A stretch of 8,150 nt of DNA from a bacterium (lineage in GTDB: Bacteria; BMS3Abin14). The notes under the pieces are model-generated. The model saw only the letters and a list, made by a program, of their open reading frames with translations, had not been told where the DNA came from and ran no database searches. Shown here piece by piece: positions 1 through 5,941 of the stretch (position 1 is the stretch's first letter; each line of letters opens with the position of its first letter). The stretch covers positions 1 through 8,150 of the forward strand of contig JARGFV010000108.1 of the NCBI GenBank assembly GCA_029210545.1, in the 5' to 3' direction. The position numbers were made by a program, and so were the translations under genes.

Positions 1-39
1 TGCGCCTGATCCGGGGCTGTCGGATGCACCAGAGTCCAT
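1..39 (-). CDS. Start of a third gene of the DUF2339-DUF3999 operon, cut by the window edge
   Basis: Reading the minus strand past the DUF3999 stop codon there is an AAGGCGGG ribosome-binding site, a 3-nt gap and an ATG at 39-37. The frame then stays open for 13 codons to the window edge (MDSGASDSPGSGA). The gap to the DUF3999 stop is only 10 nt, so it would be translated from the same message. The visible N-terminus is rich in Ser, Gly and Asp and matches no family I recognise; there is no signal peptide so far. The call rests on start-site quality and operon position alone, so its function is unknown. Confidence 0.5.
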   Translation of the reverse strand, partial: MDSGASDSPGSGA

Positions 40-49
40 GATCCCGCCT

Positions 50-1207
50 TTACTTGTTTACGGAAACCGGCAGCTTCTTCATCAGGCGGTACAGCCACCA
101 CGCCAGCCCCAGTACGAGGACCAGGATGACGATCTTGAAAGCGGTATTTTCCGTGATCTCCTTCGTCGATTCCGGTTTGCCGGCCATAAACCCGGGGTTG
201 TTCCTGACGTTTTTCAGGGCCGGCTCCGGGTAGCTCGAAAGTTTCCCGTGTTCGCTTCTGACAACCTGCGCCAGCTCGTAGTCGGGTCCGGGGATGTTGT
301 ATATCGTCCCGGAACCGACCCGAACGTATTTCTCATCGCTGTCGCTGTCGGCTCCCATCAGCTCCACGCGGCGGTGATAGTATTTCCTGTCGACCCTGAG
401 GGTTACCCGGGAAACGGGAAGGTTGACAGGCCCGAGGTCGTAGATCGAATCCCCCCTTTCGTCGATGATGTGCCCGGGCCGGCTGATGATCTTCCTGTCG
501 AGGACGGGCTCGCCCGCCCTGCTTTCACCCCGCCAGCCGCGGATCCGGTCGATCCTGAACGGTTCATCATTCAGGCCGCCCACCTCGAACCGGAGGCCGT
601 CGTATTCGAGCCGGATCGATCCTTCCTCCTCACCGACCTGCCTCTCGTCGGTTAAAACGAGATTGAGATAGCGCGATGAGGTGCCCGGGATCCCGAACCT
701 CGTTTTCCTGAGATCGATCCGGGACGAAAAATCGAAGACCGTGTCATCGGCCAGTTTCCGCCATGTCCCGGGGAGGTCCTCCCCCGTGTCCGGAGACGAG
801 TACACCCCGACATTTTTCTTGAAATCCCGGGCGGGGGTCAGGATCTCGATCCGGTCGTAAGCCTTCTCTTTTCCAGGCCGCTCGACAAGGACCGTCACCT
901 TGTCCCCGGTATCGTCGAAGGAGCGGACCTTGAAATCGAAGCCCGTTTCCCTCTCACCGGGCACGATCTCCTCGTAAATGACGTAGGGGACCTCGTTCCC
1001 GGTGTCGTCGAAGAGACGCAGGTCCGAAAAAGCCCTGGCCGTCTTCGAGAGCACCTCCTCGGTGAGAGTCAGCCTGGCGGGCGTATCGGGGGTAAAACCG
1101 TCCCCGATGTCGACCATGTGCCTGAACTGCGACGGCTGGACCGATCCCGCGTGGACCGGAGCCGCGGCAAGGACCAGGCACCACAGCAGGTTCCCCATCT
1201 TTTTCAT
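50..1207 (-). CDS. DUF3999 family membrane-anchored envelope protein
   Basis: This 385-residue protein matches my memory of the DUF3999 family, which is commonly encoded directly after a DUF2339 gene; the function is unknown. A signal peptide occupies about residues 1-20 (KK, then a hydrophobic core, AAAPVHA before the likely cleavage). A long periplasmic region of beta-type sequence follows, and a single C-terminal membrane span lies at about 357-373, followed by basic RLMKK. The body should therefore sit outside the inner membrane with a short cytoplasmic tail. The ATG overlaps the TGA of the DUF2339 gene in an ATGA, and a GGAGGAGG site 7 nt upstream lies inside the end of that gene. Both point to translational coupling and a shared complex. 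The only cysteine visible is in the signal peptide, and no catalytic motif is recognised. Family call good, role inferred only from pairing. Confidence 0.82.
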   Translation of the reverse strand: MKKMGNLLWCLVLAAAPVHAGSVQPSQFRHMVDIGDGFTPDTPARLTLTEEVLSKTARAFSDLRLFDDTGNEVPYVIYEEIVPGERETGFDFKVRSFDDTGDKVTVLVERPGKEKAYDRIEILTPARDFKKNVGVYSSPDTGEDLPGTWRKLADDTVFDFSSRIDLRKTRFGIPGTSSRYLNLVLTDERQVGEEEGSIRLEYDGLRFEVGGLNDEPFRIDRIRGWRGESRAGEPVLDRKIISRPGHIIDERGDSIYDLGPVNLPVSRVTLRVDRKYYHRRVELMGADSDSDEKYVRVGSGTIYNIPGPDYELAQVVRSEHGKLSSYPEPALKNVRNNPGFMAGKPESTKEITENTAFKIVILVLVLGLAWWLYRLMKKLPVSVNK

Positions 1208-3216
1208 CCGGCAGCCTCCTCCCCGGCTTCACCTTCCGCCTCGTCCTCGGAAAGGATCAGTCCCTTGTACCTGTGGTAAAGGAAAGAGGCGCCGATGAGC
1301 AGAACGCCGAGGACAATGAACGAGACGATCCTGAACGGGGTGCTGACGTTTGACATGTCAACCAGGAAAACCTTCAGTACGGTGACCGCGAAAAGACCGA
1401 TGGATACCCGTCTCATCAAGCCTTTCCTGAACGCGAAACCGAGGCCCATGAGACCGATGGAAAAGAGGGCCCACAGGACCGATATGGACGCGAAACGCGC
1501 CTGGGGAGCCTTGTCCTCGAAGAAACCGCTCACCTCGACGTTGAGCACGATAAAAAGGAGGATGGTGAAGGAGAGGTTCAGGACGACGGCATCGTAACCC
1601 TGGAAGATGTCCCGGGAAAGGTCCGACCCCCGGGTGAGCCTCGCCATGGTGTACAGCGCAGCCACCACAACAGCCGACGTCAGCCACCTTTCGGGCATCA
1701 TCTCCCCGTAGGGCATCCGGAAGTAGATCCCTTCCGCCAGGTGGAAAACGCCGGGGTAGTCGTAAAGCAGGAACTTTACGGCGGCCGCCGCGAGGAGCCC
1801 CAGGCCGCCGATGTAAAGCCACCGGTTGTTCAGGCGAAGGGCTGCCCAGATGATGCCTCCCGCCTGGGCTATCCAGAACACGGTGATCCAGTGGTCCGAG
1901 AAGAGGACCGGGACCGTGATCACCAGGAACACCAGGGCTTTTGCCAGGAGCAGGATGAACGGCTCGAGGTTTCCCGATTGTTTCCTGTACAGGTAGCTGG
2001 CCATAACGGAGAAGACGGCGGTGTAGGCGACGGTCACGATACTCACCGCCGGGCGCGAATAGTACTCCGCGATGGTGGCGAAGGAGAACGCGAAGGCGAC
2101 AAACGCGTTGGGAATGGTCAGGGCGAAACCGGTGAGTTCCTCAACCCGCTCCCTGATGAAGTAAAAGGCAAAGGGCGCGACCGCGTAGATCAGGAAAAAG
2201 ATGTTGAGAAAAACAACGGTGGGCCAGAACTTGCTCATTGCGTAGTGCTCGAAGTACCAGGCCGCGAACAGGATCCATGTGCTGGCCAGCCCCAGATGGT
2301 TCAGCAGCGCCCACCGCTTGAAAAACGCGATGCCCAGGATACCGCCGTTGAGCATGACCATGTAGGTCATAAGGGCCACCTGGTTGTCCACGCCGGTGGA
2401 CAACACCACGGGAGTGAGGAATCCGCCGATGATCCCGAGGACGGCGAGCCATCTCGCGTCGTAGAAGAGTGACAGAGAGCAGGCGAGAGCCGTCACCATG
2501 ATCATGATCCCGAAGGCGGCCACATGGCTCATGAGGGCGTAGATCTGAAACGCCGCGAAGGTCGAGAAGTAAAGAACGGCGATACCGCCGCCCGTCAGGT
2601 AAAGGCCGAACATGCGCGTCAGCCGACGGCGTAAAAACTCCCCTCCCGCGAGGCAGGCCATTCCGGCGAAATAGGACATGGCCACCCGGCCGGCAGGTCC
2701 GACCCAGTTCCTGTCAAAGGAGTATTTCAGGAAATATCCGATCCCGAGGACCATGATGGCGATGCCGACGATAAGCAGCCACTTCTGTCCGAAGTGCACT
2801 TCGGACAGCCCTGTTTTCCTTGACGGGACCGCCTCGGACCCGAACAGCTTCGCCAGGAAGTCCATTCCGGAGGATGGATCCGGGGAGGCCTCCTCAACCT
2901 GTGTTTCCGTTGTCCGGGATTCAAAAACGGGGGGACCGTATCCGGGCGCCGGTTCGGATCTTTCTTCCACGCGGGGCGGTTCCGCCGCCACGGAAGGTTC
3001 CCCCGGCGCCACTACACCTGTATCTGTTTGCTGAAGGGATTCGAACCGCTCCTGGATAAGATCCAGCCTGGACAGGAGGGAGGCGGTCTCCTCCCGGGTC
3101 GACCGGACCAGCTGTTTGATCTCGTCAACGGGATCGACAGGCGCCAGCGGCGCCCCGCAAAAAGGACAAAAGAAAGAGCCGGCCTCGACCTCGGCCCTGC
3201 AACGGTAACATTGCAT
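1204..3216 (-). CDS. DUF2339 polytopic membrane protein with N-terminal zinc ribbon
   Basis: This is a 670-residue protein of the DUF2339 family of predicted membrane proteins, whose function is unknown. Residues 3-20 form a zinc ribbon with two CxxC pairs (C3, C6, C17, C20). Residues about 28-65 are a probable coiled coil, and 65-125 a Pro/Glu/Ser-rich linker. From about residue 135 I count roughly 18 hydrophobic spans to near the C-terminus, which ends in an acidic Glu/Ala tail. The soluble N-terminus is presumably cytoplasmic. I prefer the ATG at 3216 to the in-frame GTG at 3222: the GAGGGGGGGG ribosome-binding site is well spaced for the ATG but abuts the GTG. The last codon overlaps the DUF3999 start, so the two are coupled. 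A transport, flippase or polymer-export role is possible from topology but unproven. Confidence 0.85.
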   Translation of the reverse strand: MQCYRCRAEVEAGSFFCPFCGAPLAPVDPVDEIKQLVRSTREETASLLSRLDLIQERFESLQQTDTGVVAPGEPSVAAEPPRVEERSEPAPGYGPPVFESRTTETQVEEASPDPSSGMDFLAKLFGSEAVPSRKTGLSEVHFGQKWLLIVGIAIMVLGIGYFLKYSFDRNWVGPAGRVAMSYFAGMACLAGGEFLRRRLTRMFGLYLTGGGIAVLYFSTFAAFQIYALMSHVAAFGIMIMVTALACSLSLFYDARWLAVLGIIGGFLTPVVLSTGVDNQVALMTYMVMLNGGILGIAFFKRWALLNHLGLASTWILFAAWYFEHYAMSKFWPTVVFLNIFFLIYAVAPFAFYFIRERVEELTGFALTIPNAFVAFAFSFATIAEYYSRPAVSIVTVAYTAVFSVMASYLYRKQSGNLEPFILLLAKALVFLVITVPVLFSDHWITVFWIAQAGGIIWAALRLNNRWLYIGGLGLLAAAAVKFLLYDYPGVFHLAEGIYFRMPYGEMMPERWLTSAVVVAALYTMARLTRGSDLSRDIFQGYDAVVLNLSFTILLFIVLNVEVSGFFEDKAPQARFASISVLWALFSIGLMGLGFAFRKGLMRRVSIGLFAVTVLKVFLVDMSNVSTPFRIVSFIVLGVLLIGASFLYHRYKGLILSEDEAEGEAGEEAAG

Positions 3217-3252
3217 GAACACCCCCCCCTCGGGAATGGCACACCGCGAAAC

Positions 3253-3280
3253 ACAATATCACGAAAATCCGGACAGGCAA
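3253..3280 (-). promoter_or_regulatory. Sigma-70-type promoter of the DUF2339-DUF3999 operon
   Basis: On the minus strand, TTGCCT (3280-3275) and TATTGT (3258-3253) are separated by 16 bp, and a TGn extended -10 motif stands directly before the -10 hexamer. Transcription would start near 3246, giving a leader of about 30 nt before the ATG at 3216. Position, spacing and the extended -10 support it; strength and the sigma factor are inferred. Confidence 0.5.
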
Positions 3281-3299
3281 TAATCCTTAGGGGCAACCC

Positions 3300-3341
3300 G
3301 TGGGGTCAAGGAAAAACAGCAGGATGTAACAGGTGGGGTCA
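3300..3341 (+). repeat. Pair of GTGGGGTCA direct repeats
   Basis: The 9-mer GTGGGGTCA occurs at 3300-3308 and 3333-3341, 33 bp apart. It lies immediately before the pyrimidine tract and the transposase fragment. Similar GGGGTC words recur next to the 44-bp repeat copy at the right end of the window (8095-8100). I read them as remnants of ends of dispersed or mobile sequence, not as regulatory sites; this is inference. Confidence 0.35.
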
Positions 3342-3342
3342 G

Positions 3343-3378
3343 CCTTTCCCCTTTCCCCTTTCCCCTTTCCTCCTTTCC
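3343..3378 (+). repeat. Heptameric pyrimidine tract, CTTTCCC repeated
   Basis: A pure C/T run on the plus strand is built of about four consecutive CTTTCCC heptamers and then degenerate units ending in TTTCCACCC. A shorter tract of the same heptamer, ending in the same way, lies at 5363-5384. The two are in unrelated intergenic spacers, so this is a dispersed simple repeat and not a feature of one gene. Confidence 0.7.
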
Positions 3379-3379
3379 A

Positions 3380-3419
3380 CCCCAGAATCTCGGTTGATCT
3401 GGTTTTCGAGATTCTGGGG
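3380..3419. repeat. 13-bp perfect inverted repeat (stem-loop)
   Basis: CCCCAGAATCTCG at 3380-3392 is exactly complementary to CGAGATTCTGGGG at 3407-3419, with a 14-nt loop. It stands just outside the transposase remnant. The trailing bases on the plus strand are A-rich, not T-rich, and on the minus strand the T-run lies on the wrong side of the stem, so it is not a good intrinsic terminator. It may be a folded end of a mobile or dispersed element. Confidence 0.6.
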
Positions 3420-3423
3420 ATAA

Positions 3424-3621
3424 AAAAACCTTGTTGGTAACTGGCTTCGCAGGATGTTGGTGAGCGGCGGTCTTTATGGGCTTAATCAGGTCATTCGCAA
3501 GGTCCTGACCCAGTCACCGCGAGATGATGGTTACGAGTCATACACAGTGGATATTGAAGCGACGGCTATCAAGGCGGGCAAGAAGTTGGCGCGCATGACG
3601 TACAAGGGGTTTCGGGGCTAC
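3424..3621 (+). pseudogene. Fragment of an IS1380-type transposase
   Basis: The frame is open from 3424 (after the TAA at 3421) and the internal ATG at 3454 has no meaning as a start. The translated run containing YGLNQVIRKVL, then YTVDIEATAIKAGKK and MTYKGFRGY, resembles from memory the middle of IS1380-family DDE transposases. There the first catalytic Asp sits in a T(L/V)DID-like strand, here TVDIE. Only about 65 residues remain of a protein usually well over 400 long. Similarity stops abruptly at the palindrome beginning at 3622; codons beyond it merely read through repeats. No N-terminal half, no second or third catalytic residue and no intact element ends are present, so it cannot transpose. 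Confidence 0.65.
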
Positions 3622-3653
3622 ACACGGAATCCGGACGCGTCCGGATTCCGTGT
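3622..3653. repeat. 32-bp perfect palindrome
   Basis: Sixteen bases from ACACGGAATCCGGACG are followed at once by their exact reverse complement, with the centre between 3637 and 3638 and no loop. The pairing ends at 3621/3654 (C against T). It begins exactly where the transposase similarity ends. A symmetric sequence this long with no spacer is either a cruciform-forming dispersed repeat or the result of an inverted duplication at a break. Confidence 0.85.
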
Positions 3654-3660
3654 TCCTGAG

Positions 3661-3679
3661 CCTGCCTGCCGCAGGCAGG
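3661..3679. repeat. GC-rich hairpin CCTGCCTG-ccg-CAGGCAGG
   Basis: An 8-bp perfect stem closes a 3-nt loop only 7 bases after the 32-bp palindrome. Hairpins of this type recur between genes in many GC-rich bacterial genomes. No T-run follows, so I do not call it a terminator. Confidence 0.6.
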
Positions 3680-3690
3680 GGGGAACCATA

Positions 3691-3845
3691 CCCGAAATCC
3701 GGCGATTGGGCGCCTCCGGTCGGGCTCGAGGGCTTAAGGAGGGACGGCGAGCCCTCGTTTGAACCTCCCGGCCTCTCACAACAGTAGAACCGGCCGCCTG
3801 AACACCCCGACCGGAGGCCGGCCCAAACCAATCGCGGATTTCGGG
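3691..3845. repeat. 155-bp nested inverted-repeat element
   Basis: The left arm (3691-3724, CCCGAAATCC... to GGTCGGG) and the right arm (3806-3845) are imperfect reverse complements; the right arm is longer by an inserted TTTGGGCC-like block. Inside, CGAGGGCT (3727-3734) pairs with AGCCCTCG (3750-3757). The unit could fold as a long hairpin with a side stem. It encodes nothing convincing. Another copy of the right-arm sequence lies at 8047-8090. TTTTCTT follows the right arm, so it might also stop plus-strand transcription, but this is uncertain. It resembles a non-autonomous, MITE- or REP-like repeat; the family is not identified. Confidence 0.65.
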
Positions 3846-3874
3846 TTTTCTTCCTCCTCCTTTTTCCGGCGGTG

Positions 3875-3883
3875 TGCTATAAC
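3875..3883 (+). promoter_or_regulatory. Extended -10 promoter of mtgA, predicted to give a leaderless message
   Basis: TG at 3875-3876, one base, then TATAAC at 3878-3883 forms a near-consensus extended -10 element. No good -35 is seen at the expected distance (TCCTCC at 3855-3860). The predicted start of transcription, about 7 nt downstream, falls at 3890-3892, directly before the ATG at 3893. No Shine-Dalgarno sequence is present in the pyrimidine-rich CCCTCCCCCA just before the ATG. Confidence 0.4.
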
Positions 3884-3892
3884 CCTCCCCCA

Positions 3893-4858
3893 ATGAAAAC
3901 ATCGATAAGCAGAAAGTTCCTGACCTCTCTCCTTGTGGCCGGGGCCCTGGGGGCACTGGCCGCCGCGGGGTGGCTATTCCTGGCCGCCTCCGACCTGCCC
4001 GACGTCCGTTTCCTGGCCGGGGCCGACGCCGTCGTCAACCTGACGGTGCGCGACTGGAACGGGGAAGGCAGGCCCTTTGCCCTCGGCCCCGGCAACCCCT
4101 CGTGGACCCCCCTGGAAAAGATCCCGCCCCACCTGCGCGACGCGGTCCTGGCCGGGGAGGATTTTTCTTTCTACTCCCACGGGGGTGTCGACTGGTTCGA
4201 GGTGCGCCAGTCCATCATGGAAGACCTCAGGGAGAGGCGGTTCGCACGCGGGGCCAGCACCATCACCCAGCAGCTGGCCAAGAACCTGTTCCTGTCCAGC
4301 GACAAGACCATAAGGCGCAAGGTCCGGGAGCTGCTCCTTGCCAGGCGGCTGGAAGCGGCCCTGACCAAAGACCGGATCCTGGAGCTGTACCTCAACGTCG
4401 TGGAGCTGGGTAACGGGGTGTACGGCGTGGGGGCGGGGGCGCGGCATCACTTCGGGAAGGAGCCGGGAGCCCTGTCCCTCCGCGAAAGCGCCTTTTTAGC
4501 TGCCATGCTGCCGGGGCCCAGGGTCTTCGACCCTGACCGCAACATGGACAGGGTGCTGGCGCGCTCGGACCACATCCTGGGCGTGATGCTCAAGGGCCGC
4601 ATGATCACCGACGGGCAGTACCAAGCGGCGCAGGTCCAGGTTCCGGCGGCCGAGCCGTCATTCCCATACGCAGAACCGCTGACCTTCACCGGGACCGACG
4701 AGTCCAACTCGGTCGAGGACCCGGGATCCGACGCCAGGGGCGCGGTATCCGACGAGGGCCGCCAGGAGGCCGCGGCCCCGGAAGACGAGAGCCCCTATCT
4801 CGAGGAGGGCATCAGCCAGATCCCCATCGGCACGCAGGGTAAAGACCCCGGCATGTAA
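3893..4858 (+). CDS. mtgA: Monofunctional peptidoglycan glycosyltransferase (GT51) with acidic C-terminal tail
   Basis: A 321-residue protein that polymerises lipid II into glycan strands on the outer face of the inner membrane. One membrane anchor lies at about residues 10-31 after a basic N-terminus. The GT51 motifs follow in order: EDFSFYSHGG (89-98) with catalytic Glu89, GASTITQQLAKNLF (120-133), RRKVRE (141-146) and ILELYLNVVELGNGVYG (162-178). There is no transpeptidase domain, so it is a MtgA-type enzyme, not a class A penicillin-binding protein. Bacterial MtgA is usually about 230-270 residues; here an extra ~70-residue tail rich in Pro, Glu, Asp and Ser (about 250-321) follows. I chose the ATG at 3893 over the in-frame GTG at 3872 because the protein then starts MKTSISRK directly before the span. 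It stands alone, with repeats on both sides. Confidence 0.9.
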   Translation: MKTSISRKFLTSLLVAGALGALAAAGWLFLAASDLPDVRFLAGADAVVNLTVRDWNGEGRPFALGPGNPSWTPLEKIPPHLRDAVLAGEDFSFYSHGGVDWFEVRQSIMEDLRERRFARGASTITQQLAKNLFLSSDKTIRRKVRELLLARRLEAALTKDRILELYLNVVELGNGVYGVGAGARHHFGKEPGALSLRESAFLAAMLPGPRVFDPDRNMDRVLARSDHILGVMLKGRMITDGQYQAAQVQVPAAEPSFPYAEPLTFTGTDESNSVEDPGSDARGAVSDEGRQEAAAPEDESPYLEEGISQIPIGTQGKDPGM

Positions 4859-5094
4859 CCGGTGCCGCCCGCTGGGTCATTGGATCCACCTCGGAAAACC
4901 AGTTTCATATTTCGGTTCATCACAATAATGCGTACCTGGTGCCCACATTTTGGTGGAGAGGTGAGAACTTCAAAAGCATTGACACAGAGAACCACAGGGC
5001 GGCCTGTCCCGGCCGCGTCACAGGGGGCCACAGGGAAGGGCGGAAATCTGGGGGGGAGAACTCTGGCGTGTGCCGTCAAAGCCTGAAGAGCATT

Positions 5095-5178
5095 CACCAC
5101 GGAGAAAATCGGAGGACACGGAGAAATGCGGGTGACGGGGTAAACCAAAGTCCTGTTTGGATTTTCTCTGTGATCTCT
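5095..5178. repeat. Degenerate CACGGAGA / TCTCTGTG inverted repeat
   Basis: GAGAAAATC at 5102-5110 is exactly complementary to GATTTTCTC at 5160-5168, and the flanks extend the likeness (CACCACG before the first, TGTGAT after the second). The words CACGGAGA and CACAGAGA repeat with a short period through 4981-5126. Such CACAGAG/CACGGAG words are familiar from decayed intergenic repeats in many bacterial genomes; the origin here is not determined. Confidence 0.45.
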
Positions 5179-5204
5179 GCCTGCCCTGCCTGTACTGCCT
5201 GTCT

Positions 5205-5242
5205 CGAGCTTATCGAGGGGTCGAGAGGAGCTTGTCGAAGGG
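5205..5242 (+). repeat. Two near-copies of a 16-bp AGCTTRTCGA repeat
   Basis: CGAGCTTATCGAGGGG (5205-5220) and GGAGCTTGTCGAAGGG (5227-5242) match at 13 of 16 bases with a 22-bp offset. The second contains GAGCTTGTCGAAGGG, a word I recognise as a frequent dispersed intergenic sequence in bacteria. Function unknown. Confidence 0.5.
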
Positions 5243-5431
5243 CACGAGACCGCTCTTGCCGCCTTTACAGGACACGCTCTTTCAGCTTCAGATCTTGCTC
5301 TTTCGCAAGGTTGCTCAGTCGGCAAGTCGAGACCTTCCGCTCTTTCCACTTTCCACTTGTCTTTTCCCCTTTCCCCTTTCCACCCGGTACGTTCTTCTTT
5401 CTACGCACCCGAAGGGGGGATATAATCCGGT

Positions 5432-5617
5432 ATGCTTCCGAAATCCATCACCGCGGGATTGCCCCGCACGGTCATCGCCCTCGGGCTGGTCAGTTTTTTC
5501 ACAGACCTTTGGCAGACCCTTGGGGTCCGGGCCGCCTTTTTCCTGGGGGCCGCCCTGGCATTTTTTGCCGCCGCGCTGATCAGCACGGTTCCCGGCCCGG
5601 GTAAAGCGCGCGGGTGA
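5432..5617 (+). pseudogene. Internally deleted MFS transporter remnant (both ends kept, middle lost)
   Basis: The 61-codon frame starts MLPKSITAGLPRTVIALGLVSFFTD, which looks like the very N-terminus and first span of a major facilitator superfamily permease. From about residue 26 (LWQTLGVRAAFFLGAALAFFAAALI) it looks instead like the last span and C-terminus of such a protein. The middle, normally about 350 residues, is missing, yet the frame is kept. The junction carries a near-perfect direct duplication: CAGACCTTTGG (5502-5512) beside CAGACCCTTGG (5513-5523). A GGGGGGA and a TATAAT precede the ATG. A small two-span protein could in theory still be made, but it cannot be a transporter. The alternative is a genuine small hydrophobic membrane protein; I think a scar is likelier. 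Confidence 0.55.
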
Positions 5618-5677
5618 TCTCAAACCTTATCACACCGCCGCTGACGCCTGCCGATCAGTTTCCTCCCCGGCTCCCCG

Positions 5678-5870
5678 TTACTCGTAGCGCAGCGCCTCGA
5701 TGGGGTCGATCCGGGCGGCCTTCCTGGCCGGATAGAAGCCGAAGAATACGCCCACAAGGCTGGAGAAGAGAACCGCCACCGGAATGAAGGACGGATCGGG
5801 CACGACACTGATCCCCATCATGGACCCCAGGGCATAAGCTCCCGCCAGCCCGATGGACAAACCGAGGACT
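5678..5870 (-). pseudogene. C-terminal fragment of a MacB/FtsX-type ABC transporter permease
   Basis: About 65 residues remain, ending in FGFYPARKAARIDPIEALRYE and TAA. This is the hallmark C-terminus of MacB-type permeases, where the last span is followed by PARKAA..DP.EALR.E. Two hydrophobic spans (GVLGLSIGLAGAYALG and FIPVAVLFSSLVGVFFGF) precede it. Full-length permeases have about 400 residues or more with a periplasmic domain; all of that, and any ATPase gene, is absent. The apparent ATG at 5905 sits inside the hairpin downstream of the cytochrome gene and has no ribosome-binding site, so it is not a real start. The remnant lies on the same strand as the cytochrome and converges with the MFS scar. 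Confidence 0.7.
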
Positions 5871-5878
5871 CCACTGAA

Positions 5879-5907
5879 GGATGCCCGCGCATTGTGTGCG
5901 GGCATCC
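5879..5907 (-). terminator. Hairpin downstream of the cytochrome gene, probable terminator
   Basis: GGATGCCCGC (5879-5888) and GCGGGCATCC (5898-5907) form a perfect 10-bp GC-rich stem with a 9-nt loop, 35 nt after the cytochrome stop. On the minus strand the sequence after the stem is TTCAGTGGAG, not a T-run, so termination could be weak, or the hairpin may protect the 3' end of the message. It overlaps the broken edge of the ABC permease fragment. Confidence 0.5.
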
Positions 5908-5941
5908 CCTTGAAATTCTGTTTACATTATCAGACTGACTG

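Larger units (their letters stand above)
4859..5431. other. Non-coding spacer of decayed dispersed repeats
   Basis: I see no credible gene in these 573 bases. They hold degenerate ACACAGAGA/ACCACAGGG and CACCACGGAGA words (4980-5126), their inverted counterpart (5160-5178), two near-copies of an AGCTTNTCGANGGG motif (5205-5242), and a CTTTCCC pyrimidine tract (5363-5384). Open frames here have repeat-like composition and no recognisable domains. No terminator is evident after mtgA. Confidence 0.6.

Noticed and set aside
38-655. 205-codon plus-strand open frame
   Set aside because: It lies antisense to the DUF3999 gene, which has signal peptide, membrane span, ribosome-binding site and operon context; the frame reflects GC-rich codon usage on the other strand.
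1741-2472. 243-codon plus-strand open frame
   Set aside because: It is antisense to the DUF2339 membrane protein and its translation is a charged, low-complexity sequence with no domain.
3380-3419. Intrinsic terminator from the 13-bp stem-loop
   Set aside because: The plus strand has an A-run after the stem, and on the minus strand the T-run comes before the stem, so neither strand has the required order.
3343-3845. CRISPR array or att site
   Set aside because: The repeats differ in length and are not regularly spaced with unique spacers; no cas gene, integrase or tRNA gene is present.
4795-5349. 184-codon minus-strand open frame over the mtgA end and the spacer
   Set aside because: It runs through decayed repeats and antisense to mtgA, with no domain and no conserved-looking segment.
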